Assembly: GCA_015066005.1 (NCBI GenBank)
Contig: SVPF01000012.1
Location: 1-56,237 of the forward strand
Length of the DNA stretch: 56,237 bases
Direction: 5' to 3'
Source of the DNA: Oscillospiraceae bacterium
GTDB taxonomy: Bacteria > Bacillota > Clostridia > Oscillospirales > Acutalibacteraceae
A program made the translations under genes and the position numbers. Below are positions 1 to 7,285 of this stretch, one piece after another. Under the pieces are notes generated by a model that made no database searches, was not told the DNA's origin, and saw nothing but the letters and a program-made list of their open reading frames with translations. Position 1 is the stretch's first letter, and the number at the start of each line of letters is the position of its first letter.

Positions 1-304
1 CTCGGGCAAGTGCCTGTTCCTTGGTTTCACCTGACTCAACCTTGCCGCCAACGAATTCCCACAGCAAAGCCCTTGCTTTGTGTGCGGGACGCTGGCAGAT
101 CATAAATTTATCGTTATCCCATATTAATGCGGCTACTACCGGTACAATCGGCTTCTTTTGATTGTAATACCTTTTGGCCATCTCTTCAGTGTATTCAATT
201 CCCGCTTTTCTTAATTGCTTTTCATAATCGGACATATATGGATCTCTATCCACATTGTTTTTACAGATTTCAGCGATAACTTTTATAAAATCAAAGTTAT
301 TCAT
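1..304 (-). CDS. Nudix hydrolase, C-terminus beyond the window
   Basis: The first 101 residues are present. A charged N-terminal extension of about 55 residues precedes the Nudix fold. The Nudix box is complete to its RE pair (GGKVESGETKEQALARE, fitting GX5EX7RE), so metal-dependent cleavage of a nucleoside diphosphate-X substrate is expected. The substrate, a damaged dNTP or ADP-ribose-like molecule, cannot be told. The ATG shares one base with the helicase stop (TAATG), so the two genes are translationally coupled and this is the last visible gene of the XRE-TIR-helicase operon. An ADP-ribose-type substrate would suit a TIR NADase partner, but that is inference. The extension makes it longer than a plain MutT. 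Confidence 0.85.
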   Translation of the reverse strand, partial: MNNFDFIKVIAEICKNNVDRDPYMSDYEKQLRKAGIEYTEEMAKRYYNQKKPIVPVVAALIWDNDKFMICQRPAHKARALLWEFVGGKVESGETKEQALAR

Positions 305-3300
305 TATCCTACCACCAATTTATTCGTCTTCTTCAGATATTTCGCCGGGATGGGCGCATCCAGCTTCCATGTAATATTCATCGGTCTAGAACCATTATGT
401 GACACATAATTTGCTGTACCGAGATAGGTGTACGGCGCTGTATTCCCGTATACATCGTTCTTAAATTCACGAACAAACAAAAGTACCTTGCTGCCGTTTT
501 TGCGATGATTGATGTATCTCTGACCAACTTTCCCCTCTGCGTTGGTCGTGCTCTGACTCTGCCAATGGAACAGTGTTTCGTTAATGGAATAATCCTTATA
601 CATTGTTGTCGGTGAGTAATCTTTATCAGACTTGTTAAGCGTAATAAAGAACACATCAATTTCTTTTTCGGGAAGCCACTTTACGCCTTCACGAACAGTG
701 TTAGGCTTCATGAAGTCCATCGCCACAAGCAACTGGTCACGAGTATAGGTGCAGTGCAAATCCAACGGGCAAGCAAAACCAATATCCACCGGTGCATCAA
801 TAAAGTCGATGTGATTAAAGTTGTATTCGAGCAATGCAATCAATTCCGAAAGCATCACAGGGCTATCCGAAAGGGCACGGAAGTTTTCAATCACCTCGTC
901 TGCATTCCAATCCTCAATCGCTTTGCCCCAAACAGTGATGTAAAACATCTGTAACATGCGTTTTTCTAGATCGGAAAGCTTTGTGAAGTCGTGCTTATCA
1001 ATGTCCTTCAAAATATGCAGCATAAACACAATCCAGCGCCTTGAATCCACCGAAGCAAAACGTCCAAGCGCCTTTGACAAGACCTCTTCTATCGGCTCCT
1101 CAAAATTATCGATCATATCCGCACGTGCACAAAGACGTGAGAAGGAATCGAACTTATAAATTGAACGAGGATCAATTCTATAGTGATCAAGAAAGCTCTC
1201 AAGAGTAAGCTTCAGCCCGGTATCCTCTTCAAAGGTTGCAATACGTGCAACAAGTCCCGCGCTGTTTCCGTAGGACGCACGAATGTTATCAAGAATATAT
1301 CTTGCCGCTTTCTTTTCAAGCTGAATATAGCAACCCTTGGGAAGTGAAACGAAACCGTCTTTGATTTCACGGGTTACACCGCGTGTTGTGTTGGAAAGAA
1401 GTGATGCAAACTTATCCTCAAAATTATATTTCTTATTTGCCTGGCCGATGAAATCAAGAACGGTCAGGCACTCTTTATCCTCGGACAAACGCAGACCACG
1501 CCCGAGCTGCTGCAAGAATACCGTCAAAGACTCGGTCGGGCGCAAGAACAGAACGGTGTTGACTTCGGGAATGTCCACGCCTTCGTTATAAATGTCAACA
1601 ACAAAAATAAAGCGCACCTCGCCCTTTACGAGTCGTGCTTTGGCCTCTTTTCTTTCTTCGTCCGGTGAATGTCCAGTCAAGAACATCGACGGGATTCCGC
1701 GCTCATTGAAATAATTCGACATAAACTCCGCATGTTCAATAGTTACGCAGAAGCCAAGTCCTTTTACGTCGTCAATATCGGTTACATATTTAAGCAATGA
1801 GGAAACCACCAAGTCGGCACGACGATTTGCCATCATACCACTCAACGTATAAATGCGAGAAAGCTCTCCCTTGTCGTAACCACCGGCAGCCCACTTTAAA
1901 TTATCAAGATCAATATTATCAGTGACGCCAAAATACTGGAAAGGACAAAGGAGTTTTCGGTCAATGGCTTCGGGCAAACGAATTTCGGCTGCAATTCGAT
2001 TATTAAAGTACGGCAGAATGCTCTTGCCGTCCATACGTTCAGGCGTTGCCGTCAAACCGAGGAGGATCTGCGGTTTGTAATATGAAAGCAGTTTTTGATA
2101 TGTAGGAGCTGCTGCATGGTGGAACTCATCCACAATGATGTAATCATAAAACTCCGGTGTTGTCTTTTCGGTGAACGACTGAGAGTTGAAAGTTTGAATA
2201 GAAATAAACAGATTGTCGATACTCTCCGGCTTGTAGTTGCCGACAAACATTTCTCCAAAGTTTGCATCCTTCAGCACAGCACGGAAAGTATACATGCTTT
2301 GCTTGAGAATTTCCTCACGGTGAGCCACAAACAACAAACGACAAGGCTTATCCGGATTTTGCTTGCGGAAACGTTTGTAATCAAGCGCGGAAATAACTGT
2401 CTTGCCTGTACCAGTTGCGGCAACAACAAGGTTGCGATTATAACCACGCACCTTGCGCTCTGCTTCCAGCTTATCGAGGATTTCCTGCTGATAGGAATAC
2501 GGCGCAATGTCCATCGTGTACACTTCGGCGTTGTTACTGTCAAAGTATTTCTCTGCCTTCAGAGCACGAGCGAGGCGCTCCTTTTGTTCCTCGTTGTAGT
2601 ATTCAAATTCGTTAGAATTCCAATAGCTCTCAAACGTAGCCGCAATCTTATCGATGGTTTCAGGCAGATCCTTCTTTGTGACTTTTACGTTCCATTCAAG
2701 GCCGCTTGAGATAGCTGCATTGGAAAGGTTAGACGAGCCAACGTAAGCGGTCGTAAATCCGGTGTCGCGATAGAAAACATACGTCTTTGCATGAAGGCGA
2801 GTACGCTTGGTATCGTAGCTAACCTTAATTCTCGTATTCGGAAGCTTACGCAATTCTTCAATCGCTTTTACATCAGTCGCGCCCATATATGACGTTGTAA
2901 TAATTCGAAGTTTGCCGCCATTTTGCGTAAAGGTAGTAAGCTCGTCCATAATCAGGCGCAGACCGCTCCACTTGATGAAGGACACCAGCATATCAATGCG
3001 GTTACAGGATACAATCTCTTTCTTGAGCTCGGTGTACATCTGAGGTTCATGGATTGCGCCTGTAAATAATGAGCTTTGTGCAATAGAAGTTTCGGGACGG
3101 ACAATCTGCGCCTTTTCATCAAGCGCAAGAATGCTATTCTTCTTATCAAAAAGCGCCAAGAGCTGTTCAGCACGCTCCGCAACCGACATTTCGTCAAAGC
3201 CATTTTCTTTAGTTTCGTTGATGATAGTAGAAATAATGCGGTTGGCAAGCGCCACCTGAGAGCTCACGTCACCACCGTTATCAACAAGATTATCCAGACC

Positions 3301-3450
3301 TTGTTCAACGACCTCTGCGATGTACTTTGCGAGCACTTTGGATGCTTCTGCAATATCAATAGGCGTAGTTGTAGAGAGCTTGTCCGTAGTGGCAAGCTCT
3401 GTTTCTAGCCCCTTATTGATTATTTGCTCATAAAGTCCATCGTGTAACAT
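304..3450 (-). CDS. PLD-like / DEAH helicase, DUF3427 type
   Basis: A protein of about 1048 residues. The order is an alpha-helical N-terminus, a phospholipase-D-like domain (about residues 135-280, with LHAK and GSSNLSN motifs), a superfamily-2 helicase core with Walker A ATGTGKT near residue 346, box II DEFHH near 441 and LTATPER near 467, a second RecA lobe with the motif-VI-like QQLGRGLR, and a long C-terminal DUF3427-type region. The family probably couples ATP-driven nucleic-acid remodelling to cleavage or binding by the PLD part. The PLD motif is imperfect because no Asp follows HxK at the usual spacing, so nuclease activity is uncertain. I chose the ATG at 3450, four bases after the TIR stop, with AGAGGAAAGG upstream; an ATG at 3474 is also open. 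It lies between the TIR and Nudix genes. Confidence 0.9.
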   Translation of the reverse strand: MLHDGLYEQIINKGLETELATTDKLSTTTPIDIAEASKVLAKYIAEVVEQGLDNLVDNGGDVSSQVALANRIISTIINETKENGFDEMSVAERAEQLLALFDKKNSILALDEKAQIVRPETSIAQSSLFTGAIHEPQMYTELKKEIVSCNRIDMLVSFIKWSGLRLIMDELTTFTQNGGKLRIITTSYMGATDVKAIEELRKLPNTRIKVSYDTKRTRLHAKTYVFYRDTGFTTAYVGSSNLSNAAISSGLEWNVKVTKKDLPETIDKIAATFESYWNSNEFEYYNEEQKERLARALKAEKYFDSNNAEVYTMDIAPYSYQQEILDKLEAERKVRGYNRNLVVAATGTGKTVISALDYKRFRKQNPDKPCRLLFVAHREEILKQSMYTFRAVLKDANFGEMFVGNYKPESIDNLFISIQTFNSQSFTEKTTPEFYDYIIVDEFHHAAAPTYQKLLSYYKPQILLGLTATPERMDGKSILPYFNNRIAAEIRLPEAIDRKLLCPFQYFGVTDNIDLDNLKWAAGGYDKGELSRIYTLSGMMANRRADLVVSSLLKYVTDIDDVKGLGFCVTIEHAEFMSNYFNERGIPSMFLTGHSPDEERKEAKARLVKGEVRFIFVVDIYNEGVDIPEVNTVLFLRPTESLTVFLQQLGRGLRLSEDKECLTVLDFIGQANKKYNFEDKFASLLSNTTRGVTREIKDGFVSLPKGCYIQLEKKAARYILDNIRASYGNSAGLVARIATFEEDTGLKLTLESFLDHYRIDPRSIYKFDSFSRLCARADMIDNFEEPIEEVLSKALGRFASVDSRRWIVFMLHILKDIDKHDFTKLSDLEKRMLQMFYITVWGKAIEDWNADEVIENFRALSDSPVMLSELIALLEYNFNHIDFIDAPVDIGFACPLDLHCTYTRDQLLVAMDFMKPNTVREGVKWLPEKEIDVFFITLNKSDKDYSPTTMYKDYSINETLFHWQSQSTTNAEGKVGQRYINHRKNGSKVLLFVREFKNDVYGNTAPYTYLGTANYVSHNGSRPMNITWKLDAPIPAKYLKKTNKLVVG

Positions 3451-3454
3451 ATTA

Positions 3455-4126
3455 CTAAGCGCCTTTCCTCTCATTTATCAAATCCGCGATTTCGTCTGCA
3501 ATTTCTTCCACGGTAAAATCTGTAGTGCTTCGTGCAAGTTTATCAGCAAGAGAAGGACTATAATTGATCACTTCTCGTTTAGTGACATTATGCCAAATCG
3601 GCAGCATCGTTTGCTCTCCATTAACGGCTTTTGTAATTAAACCGTCAAGTTCATAGTTAGTCCATCCTTTACTTATGAAATCTCGAGAAATCACAATAAT
3701 TCCAAAATTGCTGTTTGCAATGCCTTTATCGATCTTTCTACGTAGACTATCACCGATTTTCAATTCGAATTCATCATACCATACAGATAAGCCATTTTTT
3801 CTTAAAGCCTCTGCAAGCGGGCGCGCCACCTCTTCTTTGTCTTCGGATGCATGTGAAATGAAAACATCGTACTCTTTATCATAGTCATCGTATAGGAACG
3901 AACTGACCTCGTCATATTCTGAACCCAGATACAGGGACGGCATAGTAGATAATGACTGTGCTGACATCGAGCGAAGTTTATTTTGATATGACTTAGCTTT
4001 ACGTTCAATACTTTTTAATTCACGCACAGCCTGATTGGCTTTCCGCTCAAATTGGTTGCTTGCAGATCTTAATTTACTCACTTGACTATTGAACCTTGCC
4101 ATATTCGGCTTTTTATAAGACGGCAT
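3455..4126 (-). CDS. TIR-domain protein with N-terminal coiled coil
   Basis: 223 residues. Residues about 10-55 are Lys/Arg/Gln-rich and likely coiled coil. Residues about 84-223 are a TIR domain starting YDVFISHASEDKEEV and including SVWYDEFELKIGDSL. The conserved Trp and presumed catalytic Glu appear in KGWTNYELDGL, so NAD+ hydrolysis or cyclisation is plausible. Bacterial TIR proteins of this kind act in Thoeris, TIR-APAZ and other abortive-infection systems. No ThsA-like or Argonaute partner is visible here; the partner genes are the downstream helicase and Nudix protein. AGAAAGG precedes the ATG by 9 bases. The gene starts 34 bases after the XRE regulator stop and ends four bases before the helicase start. 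Confidence 0.93.
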   Translation of the reverse strand: MPSYKKPNMARFNSQVSKLRSASNQFERKANQAVRELKSIERKAKSYQNKLRSMSAQSLSTMPSLYLGSEYDEVSSFLYDDYDKEYDVFISHASEDKEEVARPLAEALRKNGLSVWYDEFELKIGDSLRRKIDKGIANSNFGIIVISRDFISKGWTNYELDGLITKAVNGEQTMLPIWHNVTKREVINYSPSLADKLARSTTDFTVEEIADEIADLINERKGA

Positions 4127-4160
4127 AACATTTACCTTTCTATAATTACTTGATTACTAA

Positions 4161-4364
4161 TTATTGGATGATCTCAACTATATCATCCATCTTACACTCA
4201 AGCGCTGTGCAGATCTTCACGAGGACGTCGCTCGACACGACGGCGCCATCTTTGCCCATCTTGGTGATGGTGGCAATGCTGATACCGGCTTTTTCGGCGA
4301 GTTCTTTCTTTTTCATATCTCGGTCGATCAGAAGTTTAAACAATTTTTTATAGCTTGCAGCCAT
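4161..4364 (-). CDS. Small XRE-family regulator of the TIR operon
   Basis: 67 residues, almost entirely one helix-turn-helix domain (KKELAEKAGISIATITKMGK). It resembles control proteins of restriction-modification and defence loci. The start was set at MAASYKKL because GAGGTG lies nine bases upstream. The longer reading frame back to 4445 would run through the promoter and is rejected. As first gene of the TIR-helicase-Nudix operon it probably autoregulates the set. The operator is not evident. Confidence 0.88.
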   Translation of the reverse strand: MAASYKKLFKLLIDRDMKKKELAEKAGISIATITKMGKDGAVVSSDVLVKICTALECKMDDIVEIIQ

Positions 4365-4416
4365 TGTATTACACCTCATAAGTAGTTTTTGTAAGTGTGC
4401 TATTTCACCACTCGTC

Positions 4417-4445
4417 ATTATACCACACCGTGCGCCAAATAGCAA
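4417..4445 (-). promoter_or_regulatory. Promoter of the XRE-TIR-helicase-Nudix operon
   Basis: On the minus strand the -35 is TTGCTA (4440-4445) and the -10 is a perfect TATAAT (4417-4422), 17 bases apart. The predicted transcript begins about 45-50 bases before the regulator ATG. No other good promoter is seen before the TIR or helicase gene, supporting one transcript. Confidence 0.8.
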
Positions 4446-4533
4446 CAGTTCTCGGCAGAGAAATACTGCGATTTAAGCATTTGTCGTTTTTTCGTCACAA
4501 AGCTGCTGTTCCTTCCTTTGCGAGGAGCAAATC

Positions 4534-4555
4534 CCTTTTTCTTTGTTTACTGCGG
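4534..4555 (+). repeat. Island repeat R1, short form
   Basis: A 22-base sequence containing CTTTGTTTACTGCGG, identical to 6835-6856 and close to 9400-9416. Unlike the other copies, it is not followed by the terminator hairpin or the CCACAGTTTATCCC motif, so it looks like a remnant. It lies between the TIR operon promoter and the catalase gene. The rest of 4446-4652 shows no gene. Confidence 0.7.
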
Positions 4556-4652
4556 GGCAATTGTTGACGCGGGTGCAGATTTGGCGGTGCGTTTGAATAT
4601 CTATCTCCGGATTGGCAAAAATAACTTATATCAAACAAACGGAGGTAATAAA

Positions 4653-5315
4653 ATGTTCAAACACGAAAAGATGCTTTTTCATCCCGTGGAGGTGGAGAGA
4701 CCCAATCCGCAGTATGCGGCGCTTTTGCAAGAACAGCTCGGCGGCGGTAACGGCGAACTGAAGGCGGCTATGCAATATATGTCCCAGAGCTTTCGAATCA
4801 AAGACCCCGAGATCAAGGATCTGTTCCTTGACATTGCGGCGGAGGAACTTGGTCACATGGAGATGGTGGCGCAGACCATCAATCTCTTAAACGGTCACGA
4901 CGTGGATGCCGCAAAGGTGCCCTCGGGCGAGATCCAATCCCACGTGATCCTCGGTCTGAACCCCGGTCTTATCAACGCTTCGGGTTACTCCTGGACGGCG
5001 GATTACGTGACGGTTACGGGTGATCTGTGCGCCGATCTCTTAAGCAACATCGCATCCGAACAGCGCGCAAAGGTGGTTTACGAATACCTTTACCGCCAGA
5101 TCGACGATAAGAAGGTGCGCGAGACTATTGATTTTCTTTTGAATCGCGAGGAAGCTCACAACCAGATGTTCCGCGATGCCTTTAACAAGGTGCAGAATTC
5201 CGGCTCCAACCGTGATTTCGGCACCACCAAAGCCGCGAAAATGTATTTCTCCATGTCGGACCCCGGCCCCAACGCATTTGCGACGGGGGATACAAAACCT
5301 GTTTCCTTTGAGTAA
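4653..5315 (+). CDS. Manganese catalase family protein (CotJC-like)
   Basis: 220 residues of the dimanganese catalase/CotJC ferritin-like family. Metal-binding Glu/His patterns are visible in the helices: ELKAAMQYMSQSF, IAAEELGHMEMVAQTI, IASEQRAKVVYEY and LLNREEAHNQMF. It would disproportionate hydrogen peroxide; CotJC proteins are also inner spore-coat components. Start ATG at 4653 follows a perfect GGAGGT with seven bases between. An upstream in-frame extension to 4518 has no Shine-Dalgarno and covers a repeat, so it is rejected. It is convergent with the XRE/RNase III pair and lies inside the island. Confidence 0.93.
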   Translation: MFKHEKMLFHPVEVERPNPQYAALLQEQLGGGNGELKAAMQYMSQSFRIKDPEIKDLFLDIAAEELGHMEMVAQTINLLNGHDVDAAKVPSGEIQSHVILGLNPGLINASGYSWTADYVTVTGDLCADLLSNIASEQRAKVVYEYLYRQIDDKKVRETIDFLLNREEAHNQMFRDAFNKVQNSGSNRDFGTTKAAKMYFSMSDPGPNAFATGDTKPVSFE

Positions 5316-5323
5316 AATCGAAA

Positions 5324-5357
5324 TGCCGATGAGAAGTCGCTTGATTTCTCATCGGCA
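5324..5357. terminator. Hairpin after the catalase gene
   Basis: A 12-bp perfect stem (TGCCGATGAGAA with TTCTCATCGGCA) lies between the convergent catalase and XRE genes. No strong T tract follows on the plus strand, so termination may be partial. Confidence 0.6.
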
Positions 5358-5363
5358 GGTAGT

Positions 5364-5570
5364 TTAACCTTCACTTTTTTGTTTATTGGTGTAACCAATC
5401 AGAGAATCAATGCTCACCTTAAAATAATCAGCAAGGCTGCAAAGGGTCGAGATATCCGGCTCCCGTTCTTCTCTTTCATACCGTGAGTATACTGTAGCAG
5501 TACAACCCACAGCGGTAGCTACCTCTTTTTGCGTTACGCCCTTCTGTTGTCTGAGTTCACGGAGTTTCAT
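5364..5570 (-). CDS. XRE-family transcriptional regulator
   Basis: 68 residues, one Cro/CI-type HTH domain (LRQQKGVTQKEVATAVGCTA, then VYSRYEREEREPDISTL). The ATG at 5570 begins one base after the RNase III stop (TGAGATG), so the genes are cotranscribed and probably coupled. The frame continues upstream into the RNase III gene without a good start. A regulator at the 3' end of an operon suggests feedback on the RNase III promoter or another island promoter; this is inference. Confidence 0.88.
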   Translation of the reverse strand: MKLRELRQQKGVTQKEVATAVGCTATVYSRYEREEREPDISTLCSLADYFKVSIDSLIGYTNKQKSEG

Positions 5571-5571
5571 C

Positions 5572-6558
5572 TCAATCACCCCACTCAAGAACATCGCAGA
5601 GCATACTATATGCAACGGATTTTTTGCCTTGCTTTTTAGAGGAATGATTGCCATACCAATATTGATCACGATTCTTCAAATGACACTCACATAGCCATGT
5701 TGGATTTCCATTCTCGTCGTGATCTTCGTAAAACTCATAGTACGGCTCATCAATATAGCCCTTTTGATAGAGCTCTTGCAATTGGTTGATTGCTCTATCA
5801 ATATCCGGCTCGCCTACCTCGTCAATCGGGAGAAGCAGTTCGTCATTTTCTTCTAAATATTCATAAGCGTTTTGCGCTGCATTCATTCTCGCCTCGCGCT
5901 TTGAATATCCGCGACCTATAAAATCATCGTAATCATCCGATAACGAAAGTGAACACTCCCATCCATCTTCCATCTCATAAAAATCATATTCCGGAATCCA
6001 ACTATATCTTTTTTGACACCAGGTTTGAATCAAATCTACATAATTCTCGTCGTCACTGAAACCTTTTTCGAGATAGTGTTCGATATCGAGCATACGGTCA
6101 ATTACGTCCTCAAGAGCTTCGGCATCCCATCCGCTATCAATAGCCACAGCGCCGACTATTGCCTCAAAGAGATCCTCTTTAACGGAATCTTGATTCTGAG
6201 CGTTTTGTCCGACGTCACCTTTTCCCATCAGAATATAATCCGCAAATCCAAAGGTATCAATACGATGTGCAAGCATCTTTTTACATACCAATTTCTTTTT
6301 GATTTCCGTGAGTTGTCCTTCTGTCTTTTCAGAAGCGTATTTGCCGTTTTGCGTAGCGTTTCCATAATGCTCGGATAACTTCTTCATCACAACAAAATCG
6401 AGCGCTTTGTCACCATAAAACTCCAACACTTCGTTGTGGTATTCTCCGTTGTGTTCCTCCGAATAAGACTTCCGTGTAAACGCCTGTCGCAGAATACGAA
6501 TATCATCAAAATCGTATTCCAATTGTGTTGCAATTTCTAATAATGTTTCGTTGTCCAT
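5572..6558 (-). CDS. RNase III-family endoribonuclease with two dsRBD-like regions
   Basis: 328 residues against about 230-250 for housekeeping RNase III. The catalytic domain (about 1-150) has the signature NEVLEFYGDKALD with acidic residues E43, E46 and D50, and a second acidic pair in DLFEAIVGA (D129, E132), so the dsRNA-cleaving site looks intact. Two segments resemble dsRNA-binding domains: about 163-235 (ending YSKREARMNAAQNAYEYL) and about 250-326 (ending SSKKQGKKSVAYSML). The start is the ATG after AAGGAGG with nine bases between; a TTG three codons earlier is too close. It is probably a second, island-borne RNase III rather than the housekeeping rnc, which normally sits with acpP/smc. 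Phage or mobile-RNA processing is possible. Confidence 0.88.
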   Translation of the reverse strand: MDNETLLEIATQLEYDFDDIRILRQAFTRKSYSEEHNGEYHNEVLEFYGDKALDFVVMKKLSEHYGNATQNGKYASEKTEGQLTEIKKKLVCKKMLAHRIDTFGFADYILMGKGDVGQNAQNQDSVKEDLFEAIVGAVAIDSGWDAEALEDVIDRMLDIEHYLEKGFSDDENYVDLIQTWCQKRYSWIPEYDFYEMEDGWECSLSLSDDYDDFIGRGYSKREARMNAAQNAYEYLEENDELLLPIDEVGEPDIDRAINQLQELYQKGYIDEPYYEFYEDHDENGNPTWLCECHLKNRDQYWYGNHSSKKQGKKSVAYSMLCDVLEWGD

Positions 6559-6572
6559 AAAAAACAACCTCC

Positions 6573-6644
6573 TTATAGTTTTCTATAAGAAGGCATAAAT
6601 ATAGCCCGACAAAGCCCACGTATCACGTGCGCCTTCATTCGGGC
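6573..6644 (-). ncRNA. Structured leader, pseudoknot-like, before RNase III gene
   Basis: Two perfect 6-bp helices cross. GAAGGC (6589-6594) pairs with GCCTTC (6631-6636), and GCCCGA (6604-6609) pairs with TCGGGC (6639-6644), in the order A-B-A'-B'. A third hairpin CACGT/ACGTG with a 3-base loop (6617-6629) sits inside. A fourth, TTATAG/CTATAA with a 4-base loop (6573-6588), directly abuts the GGAGG ribosome site. The transcript from 6773 would carry all of these. I recognise no known riboswitch class. Cleavage by the encoded RNase III, as in E. coli rnc autoregulation, is one hypothesis. Confidence 0.6.
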
Positions 6645-6772
6645 ACCGAAAAATAAACTGCGTTACATAAATCACTTTTACTTGTTACGAATCACTTGCA
6701 TAACTCAAAACAAATAACATCATTTTATGTCCGGCCTTTTATCAATCAGTACCGCCTTCTTATTACGTACTT

Positions 6773-6801
6773 ATTATAGCAATAAAATTGTTCAAAGTCA
6801 A
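6773..6801 (-). promoter_or_regulatory. Promoter of the RNase III-XRE operon
   Basis: TTGACT (6796-6801) and TATAAT (6773-6778) on the minus strand, 17 bases apart. The leader is then about 205 bases long, unusually long for this region. Confidence 0.82.
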
Positions 6802-6834
6802 TACAGCCAGAGTATCCGTTTTGGATACACGAAG

Positions 6835-7084
6835 CCTTTTTCTTTGTTTACTGCGGTACAAAATTTGTTCTACAAAAGGCCTTGACTTTTGGGGCGGACA
6901 GAGTTACCATACAGACGACAAAAAACACCTCGGATGCGGCGGAAGCTGCATTCGAGGTGTTTTGCTTGACCACAGTTTATCCCACATCCACGCACGGAGC
7001 ACACGGAAACAGTGGAGGTAAGATGGCCGGAAAGGATGTGTTTCCGAGCGGAAAGGGGCGGAAATGCCCGGAAATAAGCGGAAA
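6835..7084 (+). repeat. Island repeat module R2
   Basis: The module starts with the R1 motif (6835-6856), contains a bidirectional terminator hairpin (6921-6962), then the 20-base motif TTGACCACAGTTTATCCCAC (6966-6985), and ends with CGGAAA repeats at 7004, 7028, 7049, 7059, 7069 and 7079, the last four spaced exactly 10 bases. The same order occurs at 9400-9607 next to the tRNA attachment site. The 10-bp phasing resembles arm-type integrase sites. No credible gene lies in 6802-7285; the frames there lack ribosome sites and family features. Confidence 0.7.
6921..6962. terminator. Bidirectional terminator inside R2
   Basis: AAAACACCTCGGATGC pairs with GCATTCGAGGTGTTTT, allowing one wobble, and the inner bases close a GGAA loop. 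A/T runs flank both sides, so it can stop transcription in either direction. Confidence 0.75.
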
Positions 7085-7285
7085 CAGGTACTCCGGATTT
7101 CTTTGGGACAGTGTCGAAAAACGTCGGATTTTGACAGGTTCAAATTCAGGAAAAAGCCCTATTTTATGCGGCATTTCAGCATTTGAACTTTATTCGAACC
7201 TTCGCAAAATCAGCGTTTGACAACAGTTAGTCCACTTCATTTCTCAACTTGAACAACCACAAAAAACATTCAACCCTTTGTTTCA

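Noticed and set aside
2095-2709. 204-codon plus-strand frame in the helicase gene
   Set aside because: It is the shadow of the helicase coding strand; no ribosome site or family features.
3455-4126. Thoeris system
   Set aside because: No ThsA-like SIR2/SLOG partner is encoded nearby; only a TIR protein is shared.
4518-4652. N-terminal extension of the catalase gene
   Set aside because: It crosses repeat R1 and lacks a Shine-Dalgarno; the perfect GGAGGT is at 4653.
6573-6644. Type III toxin-antitoxin RNA (ToxIN-like)
   Set aside because: There is one pseudoknot, not tandem repeats, and no ToxN-like protein follows.
7004-7084. CRISPR array
   Set aside because: The units are 6 bases at 10-base steps, with no spacers of 30 bases and no cas genes.
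7120-7160. tRNA-like T-loop ACAGGTTCAAATTCAGG and TTTGGGAC after R2
   Set aside because: Stems do not pair and no acceptor or CCA is present. It could be a decayed attachment site, but the evidence is too weak to list it.
6882-7220. Open frame of 112 codons inside R2
   Set aside because: It covers the terminator and the CGGAAA repeats, has no ribosome site, and matches no family.
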